A stretch of DNA of 64,000 nt, from NCBI RefSeq assembly GCF_007666205.1, contig NZ_VDOR01000003.1:312442-376441 (forward strand), given 5' to 3'. A program made the position numbers and the translations under genes. The notes under the pieces were generated by a model, which saw only the letters and a program-made list of their open reading frames with translations, made no database searches and was not told where the DNA came from. Origin of the DNA: Kocuria palustris. Its GTDB lineage: Bacteria; Actinomycetota; Actinomycetes; Actinomycetales; Micrococcaceae. Below, piece after piece: positions 53,747-62,049 of the stretch (the stretch's first letter is position 1; every line of letters starts with the position of its first letter).

Positions 53747-54754
53747 TCAGGACTGCTCGTGGCTCAGGATGTAGTCCTTCGCCTCGGGGGCCATCTCGGC
53801 CTTGTCGTGCCCGGCGTCCGGCACCGTGCGCAGCTCCCAGCCGAAGTCGCCGCCCGCGGCGGCCTCCTCGCCGGCCTCGTGGAACGACCTGCCCCGCTCC
53901 AGGCGGGTCTGCCCCTGCGCCATGGCCTCGGGGGTGTCGCGCAGGTTCTCGTCCTGCTCCACGTCGTCCTCGCCCAGCAGCACCAGCATGTCCTGGGCGA
54001 CCCACCGCTCGGTGTCGACGTCCACCGGGGCCTCGCCCGTTCCGTAGGGGAAGGCGATGGTGTCATCGGGCATCATGTACCACCCGGCGTTGGCCGCGAC
54101 GGCCGCGTCCACGGGGGCATCCGGCGCGTAGGCCAGGTAGCGGTGGACGAACTGCCCGCCGGCGGAGTGCCCGAAGATCGAGAAGCTGTCCTGCTCGCCG
54201 CCGACGCGCTCCACGACGTCGTCGACCATCGGCTCGATGAGCTCGAAGGATCGGTCCTCCTCCTCGTTGACGTCGCCGTCGCCCTCCTCCAGGTTGCCGC
54301 CCTGGTAGTCCTCGGACCCCTCGTAGGCGTTGTCGTCGAACTCCGGGGCCAGGATGATGACGTTCTCGCCCTGCGCTTCGGCGGCGAAGGCATCGCGGTA
54401 GCTGTCGGCGGTGCGGCCGGTGCCGTGCATGACCACGACGATCCGTGCGGTCGCAGGGTCGGCGGCCTCGTTCGAGTAGTGCACGTCGAGCTCCTGGTCG
54501 CCGTGCGAGAACTCGTAGTCCCCTGCGCCGGTCAGCTCCTGGCCGCCGGCTGTCTCCCGGGCGTCAGCAGGCTCCTGCCCGGCGGCGCCCTGCCGTCCCT
54601 CGGCTCCCTCCGACCCGCCCGAGCAGCCCGCCAGCGTCAGGCTCAGCGCGAGCACGCCGATGCTCAGCCGCGCCGGCCGCGGCCTGCGGGCCGATCGCGG
54701 ATCGTTCTCGGTCCCGGCCGGGGGCTGGGTCGTGGGAAGCGGGCGGCTCTGCAC
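53747..54754 (-). CDS. Lipoprotein with alpha/beta-hydrolase fold
   Basis: 335 residues from a GTG start. A twin-Arg-like basic region (ARRPRPARL) and lipobox LTLAGC (Cys near residue 44) make it an exported lipoprotein, followed by a Gly/Glu-rich spacer. The hydrolase shows VVMHGTGRTADSYRD (HG oxyanion region), the nucleophile elbow GHSAGGQ, and a C-terminal DAGHD that can supply the catalytic His. A long acidic loop (EEGDGDVNEEEDRS) is notable. It is probably a cell-surface esterase or depolymerase-like enzyme, perhaps feeding acids to the adjacent acyl-CoA synthetases. Substrate unknown. Confidence 0.75.
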   Translation of the reverse strand: MQSRPLPTTQPPAGTENDPRSARRPRPARLSIGVLALSLTLAGCSGGSEGAEGRQGAAGQEPADARETAGGQELTGAGDYEFSHGDQELDVHYSNEAADPATARIVVVMHGTGRTADSYRDAFAAEAQGENVIILAPEFDDNAYEGSEDYQGGNLEEGDGDVNEEEDRSFELIEPMVDDVVERVGGEQDSFSIFGHSAGGQFVHRYLAYAPDAPVDAAVAANAGWYMMPDDTIAFPYGTGEAPVDVDTERWVAQDMLVLLGEDDVEQDENLRDTPEAMAQGQTRLERGRSFHEAGEEAAAGGDFGWELRTVPDAGHDKAEMAPEAKDYILSHEQS

Positions 54755-54885
54755 GGGAGGGTCCTCTCGGAAGGCTGCCGACGGGGAGCCGCAGCGGCGC
54801 CCCCTGACGGCCCAGACCCTAGGGACGGCAGATGAGAGCCCGCTTCATCGCCCAGCGGATTCGGAGGATCGCATGGGTTGCGGGC

Positions 54886-56562
54886 TCAGGACTGCTCGGC
54901 GTAGGCGTCGGAGAACTCGTCGCGCAGCTTGCGCTTGTTGATCTTCCCGACGCTGGTGCGGGCGATCTCGTCCACGAAGCGGATCTCATCCGGCAGCTGC
55001 CACGACGCGAACGTCCCGGACAGATGCTCGCGCACCGACTCGTCGGTCACCCCCGAGCCCTCCGAGCGCACCACCAGCGCCAGCGGCCGCTCCTCCCACT
55101 TCGGATGCGGCACCCCGATCACCGTGGCCTCCACCACGCCGTCGATCGCCATCAGCTGGTTCTCCATATCGATCGACGAGATCCACTCCCCACCGGACTT
55201 GATCACATCCTTGAGCCGATCCGTGATCTTCAGATAGCCGTGCTCCGTCAGATAGCCCATGTCGCCGCTGCGCCAGAAGCCCTCCTCGTCGAAGGCGGAT
55301 GCGTTCGCCTCGGGATTGTCGGCGTAGGCCCGGGTGATCCACGGGCCGCGGTAGCGGAACTCCCCCACCGTCTCGCCGTCCCATGCCAGCTCCTCCCCCG
55401 TGGGGTCCACGAGCTTCACCTCGACGCCGGCCGGCACGAGGCCCTGGTACTTGCGCATCTCCCAGGCCTCGTCCTCGGAGACCTTGGCGGCCACCGAGGG
55501 CTTCATGCGGTTGATGGTCACCAGGGGCGAGGTCTCGGTGGCGCCGTAGAGATGCATGACCTCGGCGCCCGTGAGCTCGTGGAACTGGCGGACCATCGAG
55601 ACCGGCGGCTCGCTGCCGCCGCTGATGAAGCGCAGCCGGTCCAGCCGCGGCGGGTCCTCCCGGCGCTTGAGCGCGCGCAGCATGGGCATGAGGATCGCCG
55701 GGGCGGCCGGGGAGAACGTCACGCCGCACTCGATGATCGAGTCGATCAGCGCATCCATGTCCCCCAGGTCGAAGCGCCCGGGCAGGATCACGCGCGCGCC
55801 GACCATGGTCGCGGCATAGGGCAGGCCCCAGCACTGGACGTGGAACATCGGGGTCAGCATCAGGACGCCGTCGTCCATGGTGATCCCTCCGTTGCAGGCC
55901 ACCGCCGCGGCATGCAGCCACACGGAGCGGTGCGAGTAGTAGACGCCCTTGGGCCGGCCCGTCGTGCCCGTGGTGTAGCAGGCGCCCGATGCGCTGCGCT
56001 CCGACATGTTCGGGATCCGCGCCAGCGGCTCGGAGCGCTCCACGAGCTGCTCGTAGCTGCTCGGCTCCGCGACCTCCCGCCATTCCGGCTCGACGTCGTC
56101 GTGGGAGGCGACGATCCAGCGGATCTCCTCCGAGACGTGCTGGCGCAGCGAACGAGCCAGGTCGAGCAGCGAGTGGTCGATGACGATCACGGACACGCCG
56201 CTGTGCTCGATCACGTAGGCCAAGTCCTTCGGCGCCAGGCGCAGGTTGAGCTGGACCATGGTGGCGCCGGTCAGCGGCACGGAGAAGTACGACTCGAAGT
56301 GGTGCAGGCCGTTCCACAGCAGCAGCCCGACCTTGGAGCCGGGGCCGATGCCCAGCTCGCTCAGCGCCGAGCCCATGCGCAGCACCCGCTGCCAGGTGCG
56401 CGCGTAGTCCGTGGTCTGCCAGACCCCGTCGTCGGTCCGGTACCGGATCTCCTGGTCGCCGTAGGTCCGGGCGGCATCGCGCAGCAGCCGGGTGGTGGTC
56501 AGCTGCTCGTCGTCGCCCATGGTGGACGGCGTGCCCATGATGAGGTCGTCTGCGGGGGCCAT
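54886..56562 (-). CDS. Acyl-CoA synthetase (AMP-binding), paralogue B
   Basis: 558 residues from the ATG at 56562 (GAGGAG 9 nt upstream), exactly the same length as paralogue A. Motifs are [36 protein letters not shown] and C-terminal TSVGKINKRKLRDE. It activates a carboxylic acid to its CoA thioester through an adenylate. Differences from A cluster in the acyl-binding middle region (for example SGGSEPP versus CGASEPP), while the C-terminal domain is homogenised. This suggests distinct substrates with a shared C-terminal domain. It is divergent from the enoyl-CoA hydratase gene. Confidence 0.92.
   Translation of the reverse strand: MAPADDLIMGTPSTMGDDEQLTTTRLLRDAARTYGDQEIRYRTDDGVWQTTDYARTWQRVLRMGSALSELGIGPGSKVGLLLWNGLHHFESYFSVPLTGATMVQLNLRLAPKDLAYVIEHSGVSVIVIDHSLLDLARSLRQHVSEEIRWIVASHDDVEPEWREVAEPSSYEQLVERSEPLARIPNMSERSASGACYTTGTTGRPKGVYYSHRSVWLHAAAVACNGGITMDDGVLMLTPMFHVQCWGLPYAATMVGARVILPGRFDLGDMDALIDSIIECGVTFSPAAPAILMPMLRALKRREDPPRLDRLRFISGGSEPPVSMVRQFHELTGAEVMHLYGATETSPLVTINRMKPSVAAKVSEDEAWEMRKYQGLVPAGVEVKLVDPTGEELAWDGETVGEFRYRGPWITRAYADNPEANASAFDEEGFWRSGDMGYLTEHGYLKITDRLKDVIKSGGEWISSIDMENQLMAIDGVVEATVIGVPHPKWEERPLALVVRSEGSGVTDESVREHLSGTFASWQLPDEIRFVDEIARTSVGKINKRKLRDEFSDAYAEQS
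54941..55293. repeat. Gene-conversion tract copy B (353 bp)
   Basis: Partner of 51982-52334; three substitutions in 353 bp. The additional 65-bp identical patch is 55646-55710. Confidence 0.93.
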
Positions 56563-56723
56563 GCGATCGCGCTCCTCGGTGATGTGCGTCATGTCCTGCA
56601 TCTGCTGACTGTAGATCACCTCCGGCCTCCGATGATCGCCTCCGCGCTCGGCGCGTGGGATAGTGGCGTGCATCACTGCATCGTGCGCATCCCGCGCGAC
56701 GGCCGATCCGCAGGAGGAGCCCC

Positions 56724-57497
56724 ATGGCCCAGGACATCCGCGCCTCGTTCGAGGACCGCGTGCTCACCGTCGTGCTCGACCGGGCGGACAAGCGCAATGC
56801 GCTCACCCACGACATGTACACCGGTCTGGCCGAGGCCCTCGAGCGCGCGGCCTCCGACCCCGAGGTCCGCGTGGTCGTCCTGCACGCCGAGGGCGCGCTG
56901 TTCACGGCCGGGAACGACCTGTCCGACTTCGCGCAGCTGGCCGGCGACGACCGCCCGAGCGGCGACTGGCCGGTGACCCGGTTCCTGCGGGCCCTGATCC
57001 GCTGCCCCGTGCCCCTCATCGCCGCGGTGCAGGGCCGTGCCGTGGGTGTCGGCACCACGATGCTGCTGCACTGCGACCTCGTCGTCATGGCCGACGACGC
57101 CTCCCTGACCGCGCCGTTCGTGGACCTCGCCCTGGTGCCCGAGGCCTGCTCGACCCTGCTGCTCCCCCAGCGCCTCGGCCACGCCCGGGCCTTCGCGATG
57201 GTCGCCCTGGGTCAGCCGCTGAGCGCCCAGGAGGCCCTGTCCGCAGGCATGGCCACCTCCGCGGTCCCCTCGGATCGGGTCGGTGAGGAGGCCTCCCGAC
57301 TGGCCGGCGAGCTCGTCGCCCGCTCCGCCCGGTCACTGGCCGAGACCAAGCGGCTCATGCGCGATGTCCCCGCCCTCCTGGAGCGCATGGAGACGGAGAT
57401 CGAGGTCTTCGCGCAGCGTCTGCGCAGCCCCGAGGCGCAGGAGGCCCTCGAGGCCTTCGCGCAGAAGCGGACGCCGGACTTCGCGCAGTTCGAGTGA
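56724..57497 (+). CDS. Enoyl-CoA hydratase/isomerase family protein
   Basis: 257 residues with CAGGAGGAG upstream. It has the crotonase fold: ADKRNALTHDMY, the oxyanion-hole segment LFTAGNDLSDF, GRAVGVGTTMLLHCDLVVMADDAS and PFVDLALVPEACSTLLLPQRLG. The usual second acid is Glu in VPEAC. It acts on 2-enoyl-CoA (hydration or isomerisation). It is transcribed divergently from acyl-CoA synthetase B and probably shares its regulation. The exact reaction type within the family is uncertain. Confidence 0.88.
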   Translation: MAQDIRASFEDRVLTVVLDRADKRNALTHDMYTGLAEALERAASDPEVRVVVLHAEGALFTAGNDLSDFAQLAGDDRPSGDWPVTRFLRALIRCPVPLIAAVQGRAVGVGTTMLLHCDLVVMADDASLTAPFVDLALVPEACSTLLLPQRLGHARAFAMVALGQPLSAQEALSAGMATSAVPSDRVGEEASRLAGELVARSARSLAETKRLMRDVPALLERMETEIEVFAQRLRSPEAQEALEAFAQKRTPDFAQFE

Positions 57498-57797
57498 GGG
57501 GCGCTCACCTCGCCCTCGCTGCGGGTCGCGCTCGTCGACTGCCACTGCCGCGGCACGTGCCGCGTCGAGCACTTCGCGCTCCGCCGGCGTTCGATGCCCG
57601 CCCGTCCGTGCGAGCATCTCGACATCGGCACCCAATTCGTTTCGCATGCAACCAATCGGCAACCAATTCCGATTCATAAGTGCATTTATCTATCGTGGAG
57701 GAGTTTCCTGCCCGCGCCGCCCCGGACCTCGACTGCCCCGAGGCTCCAGCCCAGATCCCCCCTGCTGAGCTCTGCGGCACCCCCACCCAGAACGGTC
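57498..57797 (+). promoter_or_regulatory. AT-rich control region before the unknown gene
   Basis: 300 bp without a convincing gene. From about 57628 to 57695 the GC content drops sharply. It holds three CCAAT-containing elements: CCCAATTCG (57631-57639), ACCAATCGG (57651-57659) and ACCAATTCC (57662-57670); the last two sit in an 11-bp direct repeat. TTTATCTATCG (57685-57695) may contain a -10. The rest of the stretch is GC-rich with nothing recognisable. Confidence 0.4.
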
Positions 57798-58571
57798 ATG
57801 ACGCAAACCCCCCAGCTCTCCTCCGCTCAGCCGCTCCATGCCTTCGACGCGGTGCTGGTCGAGTACCGGACGATCAGACTCAGACCGCGCCTCGTCTTCG
57901 ACCACCTCACCCGCACCGCTTTCGAGGCCTGCGCCGCCCTGGCCGATGAGATCTTCACCGCACAGCCGCGCAGCATGGCCGCGTCCTCCAGGGCACAGGT
58001 CCGGTGCGGCATCCGAACGGATGAGGCGGGAGCGTATCGCCTGAGCTTCGAGATCCCCGTGGAAGAGAGCTCTCCTGGGCCCCGCGGCGTCCTCGGCCGG
58101 CTGCTCTCGCCCACGCAGGACAGGGGCGCGCACGACACCGCCGACGATCTCCTGCAGTTCGAGCTGCTCACCGCGACGCGCATCATCGAGGACATGCTCC
58201 TGGCGGTCGACACGGTCTGCACCGTGCCGCCCGGTCATCTCAGCGTGTGGGCGGATCTCACGGGACCGGAAGGCATGATCGGGTTCCTCGACGGCATCAA
58301 GGTCGTCCGGCGCATCCACCGGTGCTCCTGGGACCTGCTGGTCGTTCCGGAGATCCAGGCCCTGCTGCGCGAGACGCTCGCTCCGTTCCGAGACCCGGAG
58401 CTCTACACCATGGGCATCAAGGAGCTGACGCCGCTCGGGTGCCCGGGATCCAACTGGGTGATGACCGCGAATCGTCGTCTGTGCGGCTTCGCGGCCGGGG
58501 GCCGCCTCGAGCTGCCCGAGCTGGAGGAGCCGCGAAGCTTCGACGACCTGCTGACGCGCGCCTGGGGCTGA
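57798..58571 (+). CDS. Protein of unknown function (257 aa)
   Basis: 257 residues from the ATG at 57798; the RBS is weak and the leader is long. I do not recognise the family. The protein looks soluble, with no signal peptide or membrane helix. Noticeable parts are HAFDAVLVEYRTIRLRPRLVFDHLTRTAFEACAALADEIF, a region of regular strands with LSFEIPVEESSPG, LSVWADLTGPEGMIGFLDGIKVVRRI and a C-terminal GSNWVMTANRRLCGFAAGGRLELPELEEP. The coding frame has normal codon-position GC. It lies between beta-oxidation and Tad genes and belongs clearly to neither. Confidence 0.6.
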   Translation: MTQTPQLSSAQPLHAFDAVLVEYRTIRLRPRLVFDHLTRTAFEACAALADEIFTAQPRSMAASSRAQVRCGIRTDEAGAYRLSFEIPVEESSPGPRGVLGRLLSPTQDRGAHDTADDLLQFELLTATRIIEDMLLAVDTVCTVPPGHLSVWADLTGPEGMIGFLDGIKVVRRIHRCSWDLLVVPEIQALLRETLAPFRDPELYTMGIKELTPLGCPGSNWVMTANRRLCGFAAGGRLELPELEEPRSFDDLLTRAWG

Positions 58572-58631
58572 GCAGGCTCGGGGTGAGCACGACGTGCGGA
58601 TCGGCGGGCGTCGACACCTGGGCCTGCGGCG

Positions 58632-59084
58632 TCAGCGCCCGAACTCGGCTCTGGCCTCGCCGGTGGCTTCGACGGGGATCCCCGCGGGCACGATCCAGGC
58701 GACCACCGGCGGTCGGGCCACCGCGGTGAGATGCACCCGCGCCGTACGGCCGTCCGTGGAGCCTGTCCCCGTGCCGATCGCCAGACCGTCGAGATCGTGC
58801 TCTGCCTCCACGCTCAGCAGGTAGGACTCGGCGGCCCCGGAGACCGACGCGTCGTCGAGCACCGCGGTGGGCGCGGTCCCCGTGCCCTCCGTGCCGTGGA
58901 GCTGCGTGAACGTGTCGGCAGCGCCGAGTGCCGCGTGATCGGCATGGACCTGAAGCTTCCGCTCCGCCAGGTGGACGGAGGTCACGGCCATGACCACGAT
59001 CATGGCCAGCAGCAGGATGAGCATCATCCCGATCACCAGGATCGAGATCTGCCCGTCGTCCTCGTCAGCCCTCGGCCGGCTCAT
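58632..59084 (-). CDS. TadG-like pseudopilin/membrane protein
   Basis: 150 residues from the ATG that overlaps the preceding TadE-type stop. A short acidic start (ADEDDGQ) precedes one membrane helix (ISILVIGMMLILLLAMIVVMAVTSVHL), then AERKLQVHADHAALGAADTF, a stretch seen in TadG/Rv3654-type proteins of actinobacterial Tad loci. Unlike the neighbouring TadE-type proteins it lacks a Glu at +5 after the Gly, so prepilin-peptidase processing is doubtful. It is the last gene of the pilus operon. Confidence 0.7.
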   Translation of the reverse strand: MSRPRADEDDGQISILVIGMMLILLLAMIVVMAVTSVHLAERKLQVHADHAALGAADTFTQLHGTEGTGTAPTAVLDDASVSGAAESYLLSVEAEHDLDGLAIGTGTGSTDGRTARVHLTAVARPPVVAWIVPAGIPVEATGEARAEFGR

Positions 59085-59533
59085 GAGTACCGTCCGATCA
59101 CGATCGTCGAGGAGTGCTCCATCTCGGCGATGCCGACCGTCCCCACGAACGGGATGCGCGGCAGCTCGACGGTCGCCGCCGCCGTCACGGTCGCTGTCGC
59201 ACCGGGCTTCTGGCATGCCCCGTCCGAGCAGGTCACCGAGACGGTCACCTCACCGTCGTCGAACCCCTGATCGGCGGCCGGCAGCGCGGCCGCAGCCTGG
59301 ACCTGGGCCGTGGTGACCTCCCCGGCCGGCTGTGTGGCCAGCACCTGAGCCCCTTGCTGAGCTGCGGACACGGCTGCGAACGCGGCCGCCTGGGCCTGCG
59401 CCAGCACCCCGACGAAGATCAGGATCGGTACCAGCAGGATCGCTCCGAGCAGGATGAACTCGACGATCGCAGACCCGTCGTCGGCCTCCTCGCGGCATGG
59501 GCGGTCGGAGCCGTCACGACCAGTCGACGGCAT
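59081..59533 (-). CDS. TadE-like pseudopilin 2
   Basis: 150 residues. DDGSAIVEFILLGAILLVPILIFVG is a type IVb pilin-like N-terminus: a cleavable Gly followed by a helix with Glu at +5. The body is Ala/Gln/Thr-rich with two cysteines (SVTCSDGACQKPG) that may form a disulfide. It overlaps the gene before by 20 bp and the one after by 4 bp, in a tightly packed operon. TadE proteins are minor pilins of the Tad apparatus. Confidence 0.8.
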   Translation of the reverse strand: MPSTGRDGSDRPCREEADDGSAIVEFILLGAILLVPILIFVGVLAQAQAAAFAAVSAAQQGAQVLATQPAGEVTTAQVQAAAALPAADQGFDDGEVTVSVTCSDGACQKPGATATVTAAATVELPRIPFVGTVGIAEMEHSSTIVIGRYS

Positions 59534-59918
59534 GGCCGCTCACCTCGATGGCTCCGGGCGGGCCGAAGGGCCCGATGACGGGCAGCGGTGCCACGACACG
59601 GACCTCGAGCGTCGGGGACCCCTGCACCTCGGCGGGCACTGCAGTGACGTCGCCGGCGAAGCGCTCGCCGATCGATCCGCCGATCAGCTCACGAGCCCGG
59701 GCCTCGGCATCCGCCGGCCCCCGATCGGCCAGCGTCCCGTAGCGCGCGCCGTGCGATGCGGAGTCGATCAGCACATTGCGCACGTGCAGGGCGAAGACCA
59801 GCTGGAGGGTGATCGCGAAGAGGACGGCGCTCAGGCCCGCGACCATCGCCCATTCGGCGACCACCGAGCCCGCGTCCGTGCCGTCGGCGGGCCGCGGCGA
59901 GGCCGCTGGGTCAGCCAC
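59514..59918 (-). CDS. TadE-like pseudopilin 1
   Basis: 134 residues from a GTG start. The N-terminus TDAGSVVAEWAMVAGLSAVLFAITLQLVFALHVRN has the Gly/+5 Glu pattern and single helix of prepilin-peptidase substrates. IDSASHGARYGTLADRGPADAEARARELI follows, typical of actinobacterial TadE. It overlaps the small membrane protein gene by 8 bp and the next TadE gene by 20 bp. Confidence 0.8.
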   Translation of the reverse strand: MADPAASPRPADGTDAGSVVAEWAMVAGLSAVLFAITLQLVFALHVRNVLIDSASHGARYGTLADRGPADAEARARELIGGSIGERFAGDVTAVPAEVQGSPTLEVRVVAPLPVIGPFGPPGAIEVSGHAVDWS

Positions 59919-60159
59919 CGGTCACCCGTGAGATCGCATCGTTGAAGAGCCCCTCCAATGCCGGCTGGGCGATGAGGAGCAGACCGGCCACGAGGACGGC
60001 GGACATGAGGGTGAGCATCACCCAGCCGGGGACGTCGCCGCGGTCGGGACCGTCCGACGGAGACGGCGACGGCGACGGCGGGAAGATGACGAGGCGCGCG
60101 GCGGGATCCGACGGAGCGCGGCTGATACGGACGGAGTCGAGGGAGCTTCTGCGGGTCAT
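59911..60159 (-). CDS. Small membrane protein of the Tad locus (Flp-like position)
   Basis: 82 residues with AAAGG upstream. Residues 1-42 are hydrophilic with a Ser/Pro run. One membrane helix lies at about 44-66 (GWVMLTLMSAVLVAGLLLIA), then QPALEGLFNDAISRV. Position between tadC and tadE is where Flp pilin genes usually lie, and the helix-plus-short-tail shape fits. It lacks the GE/AEY pilin processing site, so it may be a pilin-like accessory protein rather than the major pilin. Confidence 0.6.
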   Translation of the reverse strand: MTRRSSLDSVRISRAPSDPAARLVIFPPSPSPSPSDGPDRGDVPGWVMLTLMSAVLVAGLLLIAQPALEGLFNDAISRVTGG

Positions 60160-60247
60160 CGGGCTGCCTTTCGGGAGAGTCGGAGCGGTGCTGGGATGGG
60201 GAGAGCAGGTCGTGCTGCCGCGGGCGGCGACCGAGTGCGGGGACGCA

Positions 60248-61189
60248 TCAGAGGCCCAGCTGGAGGACGGCGATGCCCGGGAACACGGCGAAGAGCACGG
60301 ACAGCGGAAGCACCATGAAGACGAGGGGCACCATCATGGCGATCTCCTTGCGCCCGGCCATCTCCATGAGCTCGCGCTTGTCCTGGTCGCGGACGTCCTG
60401 GGCCTGTGAGCGCAGGACCTCGGCGAGCGGCGTGCCGCGCTCCATGGCCACGGCGATGCCCGCGACGAAGCGGGAGATGTGCGTGACCTCGACCCGGTCG
60501 GCGAACTCCTGCAGCGACTCGGTCAGCGGGATACCGGAGCGGGTGCGATCGAGCACGGAGCGGAACTGCTCTGCCAGCACTCCATCGGCGATCCGGCTCA
60601 CGCGCTCGAGGGCGCCCAGGGTGGACTCGCCTGCGCCGACGGACAGGGCCAGAAGCTCGGCGATCGCGGGGAACTCGGCGAGCATGCGGGTCTCGCGGCC
60701 GGAGATCCGGTTCCCGAGCCACCAGCTGCGGGCCCAGGCCCCGCTGAGCGCACCGCCGATGAGCAGCAGCAGGACCGCAGGCCCCGGCGCACCGAGTCGC
60801 AGGACAGCCGCCGCGCCCCAGACGCCGCCGATGACCGCACCGGCCAAGGCGCAGAGGACCTGCTCCGTCCGGTAGTCGGCGAGGCTGCGGCCCGCCCCCT
60901 CGCGCTCCAGCCTGCGCAGGAGCTGACGCTGGGCATCCCCGCCGAGGCGCCGCCCCAGCCCCAGTCCCACCGGAGAGGCCAGTGCCATGCCGATGGCCAG
61001 CAGTCCGCGCTGGTCGCGGGTGCGCACGTGTTCGGCATGGCGAACCGCTGGATCCGTGGCGCGCATCTGCATCACCACTCGACGCGTGAAGCGACGACGG
61101 GAGCTGGACGGCGCGGGCACGAGCATCAGCCACAGCCCGAGCCCCAGCACGGTGCCGATGATCAGCGGGATGGCGAAAGGCAGGCTCAT
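60248..61189 (-). CDS. tadC: Tad pilus assembly membrane protein TadC (T2SSF)
   Basis: 313 residues, starting within the tadB stop (ATGA). Type II secretion F domain: ETRMLAEFPAIAELLALSVGAGESTLGALERVSR, then IPLTESLQEFADRVEVTHISRFVAGIAVAMERGTPLAEVLRSQ, with four membrane segments, two at the N-terminal side and two at the end (IAMMVPLVFMVLPLSVLFAVFPG). With TadB it forms the inner-membrane platform driven by TadA. Confidence 0.9.
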   Translation of the reverse strand: MSLPFAIPLIIGTVLGLGLWLMLVPAPSSSRRRFTRRVVMQMRATDPAVRHAEHVRTRDQRGLLAIGMALASPVGLGLGRRLGGDAQRQLLRRLEREGAGRSLADYRTEQVLCALAGAVIGGVWGAAAVLRLGAPGPAVLLLLIGGALSGAWARSWWLGNRISGRETRMLAEFPAIAELLALSVGAGESTLGALERVSRIADGVLAEQFRSVLDRTRSGIPLTESLQEFADRVEVTHISRFVAGIAVAMERGTPLAEVLRSQAQDVRDQDKRELMEMAGRKEIAMMVPLVFMVLPLSVLFAVFPGIAVLQLGL

Positions 61190-62049
61190 CGGAGCACCCG
61201 CTCCGGTTCGGGCAGAGCACCGAGGCGCAGCATGAGGCGATAGGCGATCGCGGAGATCGCCAGACCGCCGAGCAGCACGACCGCGCCAGCCGGGCTGTCA
61301 TAGGCGCTCACGGCCGCCGGCTGGCTGGCCATGAGCAGCAGGATGAGCCAGGGCGCGGCCACGGACAGCCGCGCCGCATTGACCGTCCACGACTGCCGGG
61401 CCTCCAGCTCGCTGCGGGTCCGCGAGTTCTCGCGCAGGAACTCGGAGAGCGTGCCGAGCAGCCGACCCAGGTCCGTGCCGCCCACCTCCCGGGTGACGCG
61501 CAGGGATTCGATGATGTTGTCGGCCACCGGATCGGCGAGCTCCTCCTTGAGGGCGTCCAGCGCCGGGAGGAACTGCCCAGTGGCCCGGTAGTCGCCGGCG
61601 AAGCGCTCGAAGGCCGGCTGCACGATCTCCGGGCCCCGGTGCTGCAGCTGGGCCAGGGCCTCGGGCAGCGAGAGCCCCGCGCGGATCGCCGAGCGCAGCA
61701 TGTCCACCACGTCCGGCCACACGGTGCGCAGCTGGTGCGAGCGACGGCGCATGCGCCGCCCCAGCAGGGACCACGGGACGAACAGCGACACGATGCCCGC
61801 GCACAGGCCGAACACCGCACCCCCGGACACGGCCCACACGATCACCGCGGCCAGGGCCGCCACGACGACGGACAGCAGCACGAACGAGCCGGGGCGCACC
61901 GCATGCATCCCGGCACGATCCAGGCGCCGGCGCAGAAGTCCCTCACGACGCCGTCGTTGCGCACGCGGCGTGACCTGGGTCCAGAACGACCACCAGATCA
62001 GGCACAGTCCGGCCCCGAGCAGCAGCCCGAGCAGGACACCGGTGATCAT
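61186..62049 (-). CDS. tadB: Tad pilus assembly membrane protein TadB (T2SSF)
   Basis: 287 residues, starting within the tadA stop. A first helix (GVLLGLLLGAGLCLIWWSFW) and two further helices precede the F domain: LRTVWPDVVDMLRSAIRAGLSLPEALAQL and VADNIIESLRVTREVGGTDLGRLLGTLSEFLRENSRTRSELEARQSWT. It ends with two more helices. It is the TadB partner of TadC. Confidence 0.9.
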   Translation of the reverse strand: MITGVLLGLLLGAGLCLIWWSFWTQVTPRAQRRRREGLLRRRLDRAGMHAVRPGSFVLLSVVVAALAAVIVWAVSGGAVFGLCAGIVSLFVPWSLLGRRMRRRSHQLRTVWPDVVDMLRSAIRAGLSLPEALAQLQHRGPEIVQPAFERFAGDYRATGQFLPALDALKEELADPVADNIIESLRVTREVGGTDLGRLLGTLSEFLRENSRTRSELEARQSWTVNAARLSVAAPWLILLLMASQPAAVSAYDSPAGAVVLLGGLAISAIAYRLMLRLGALPEPERVLR

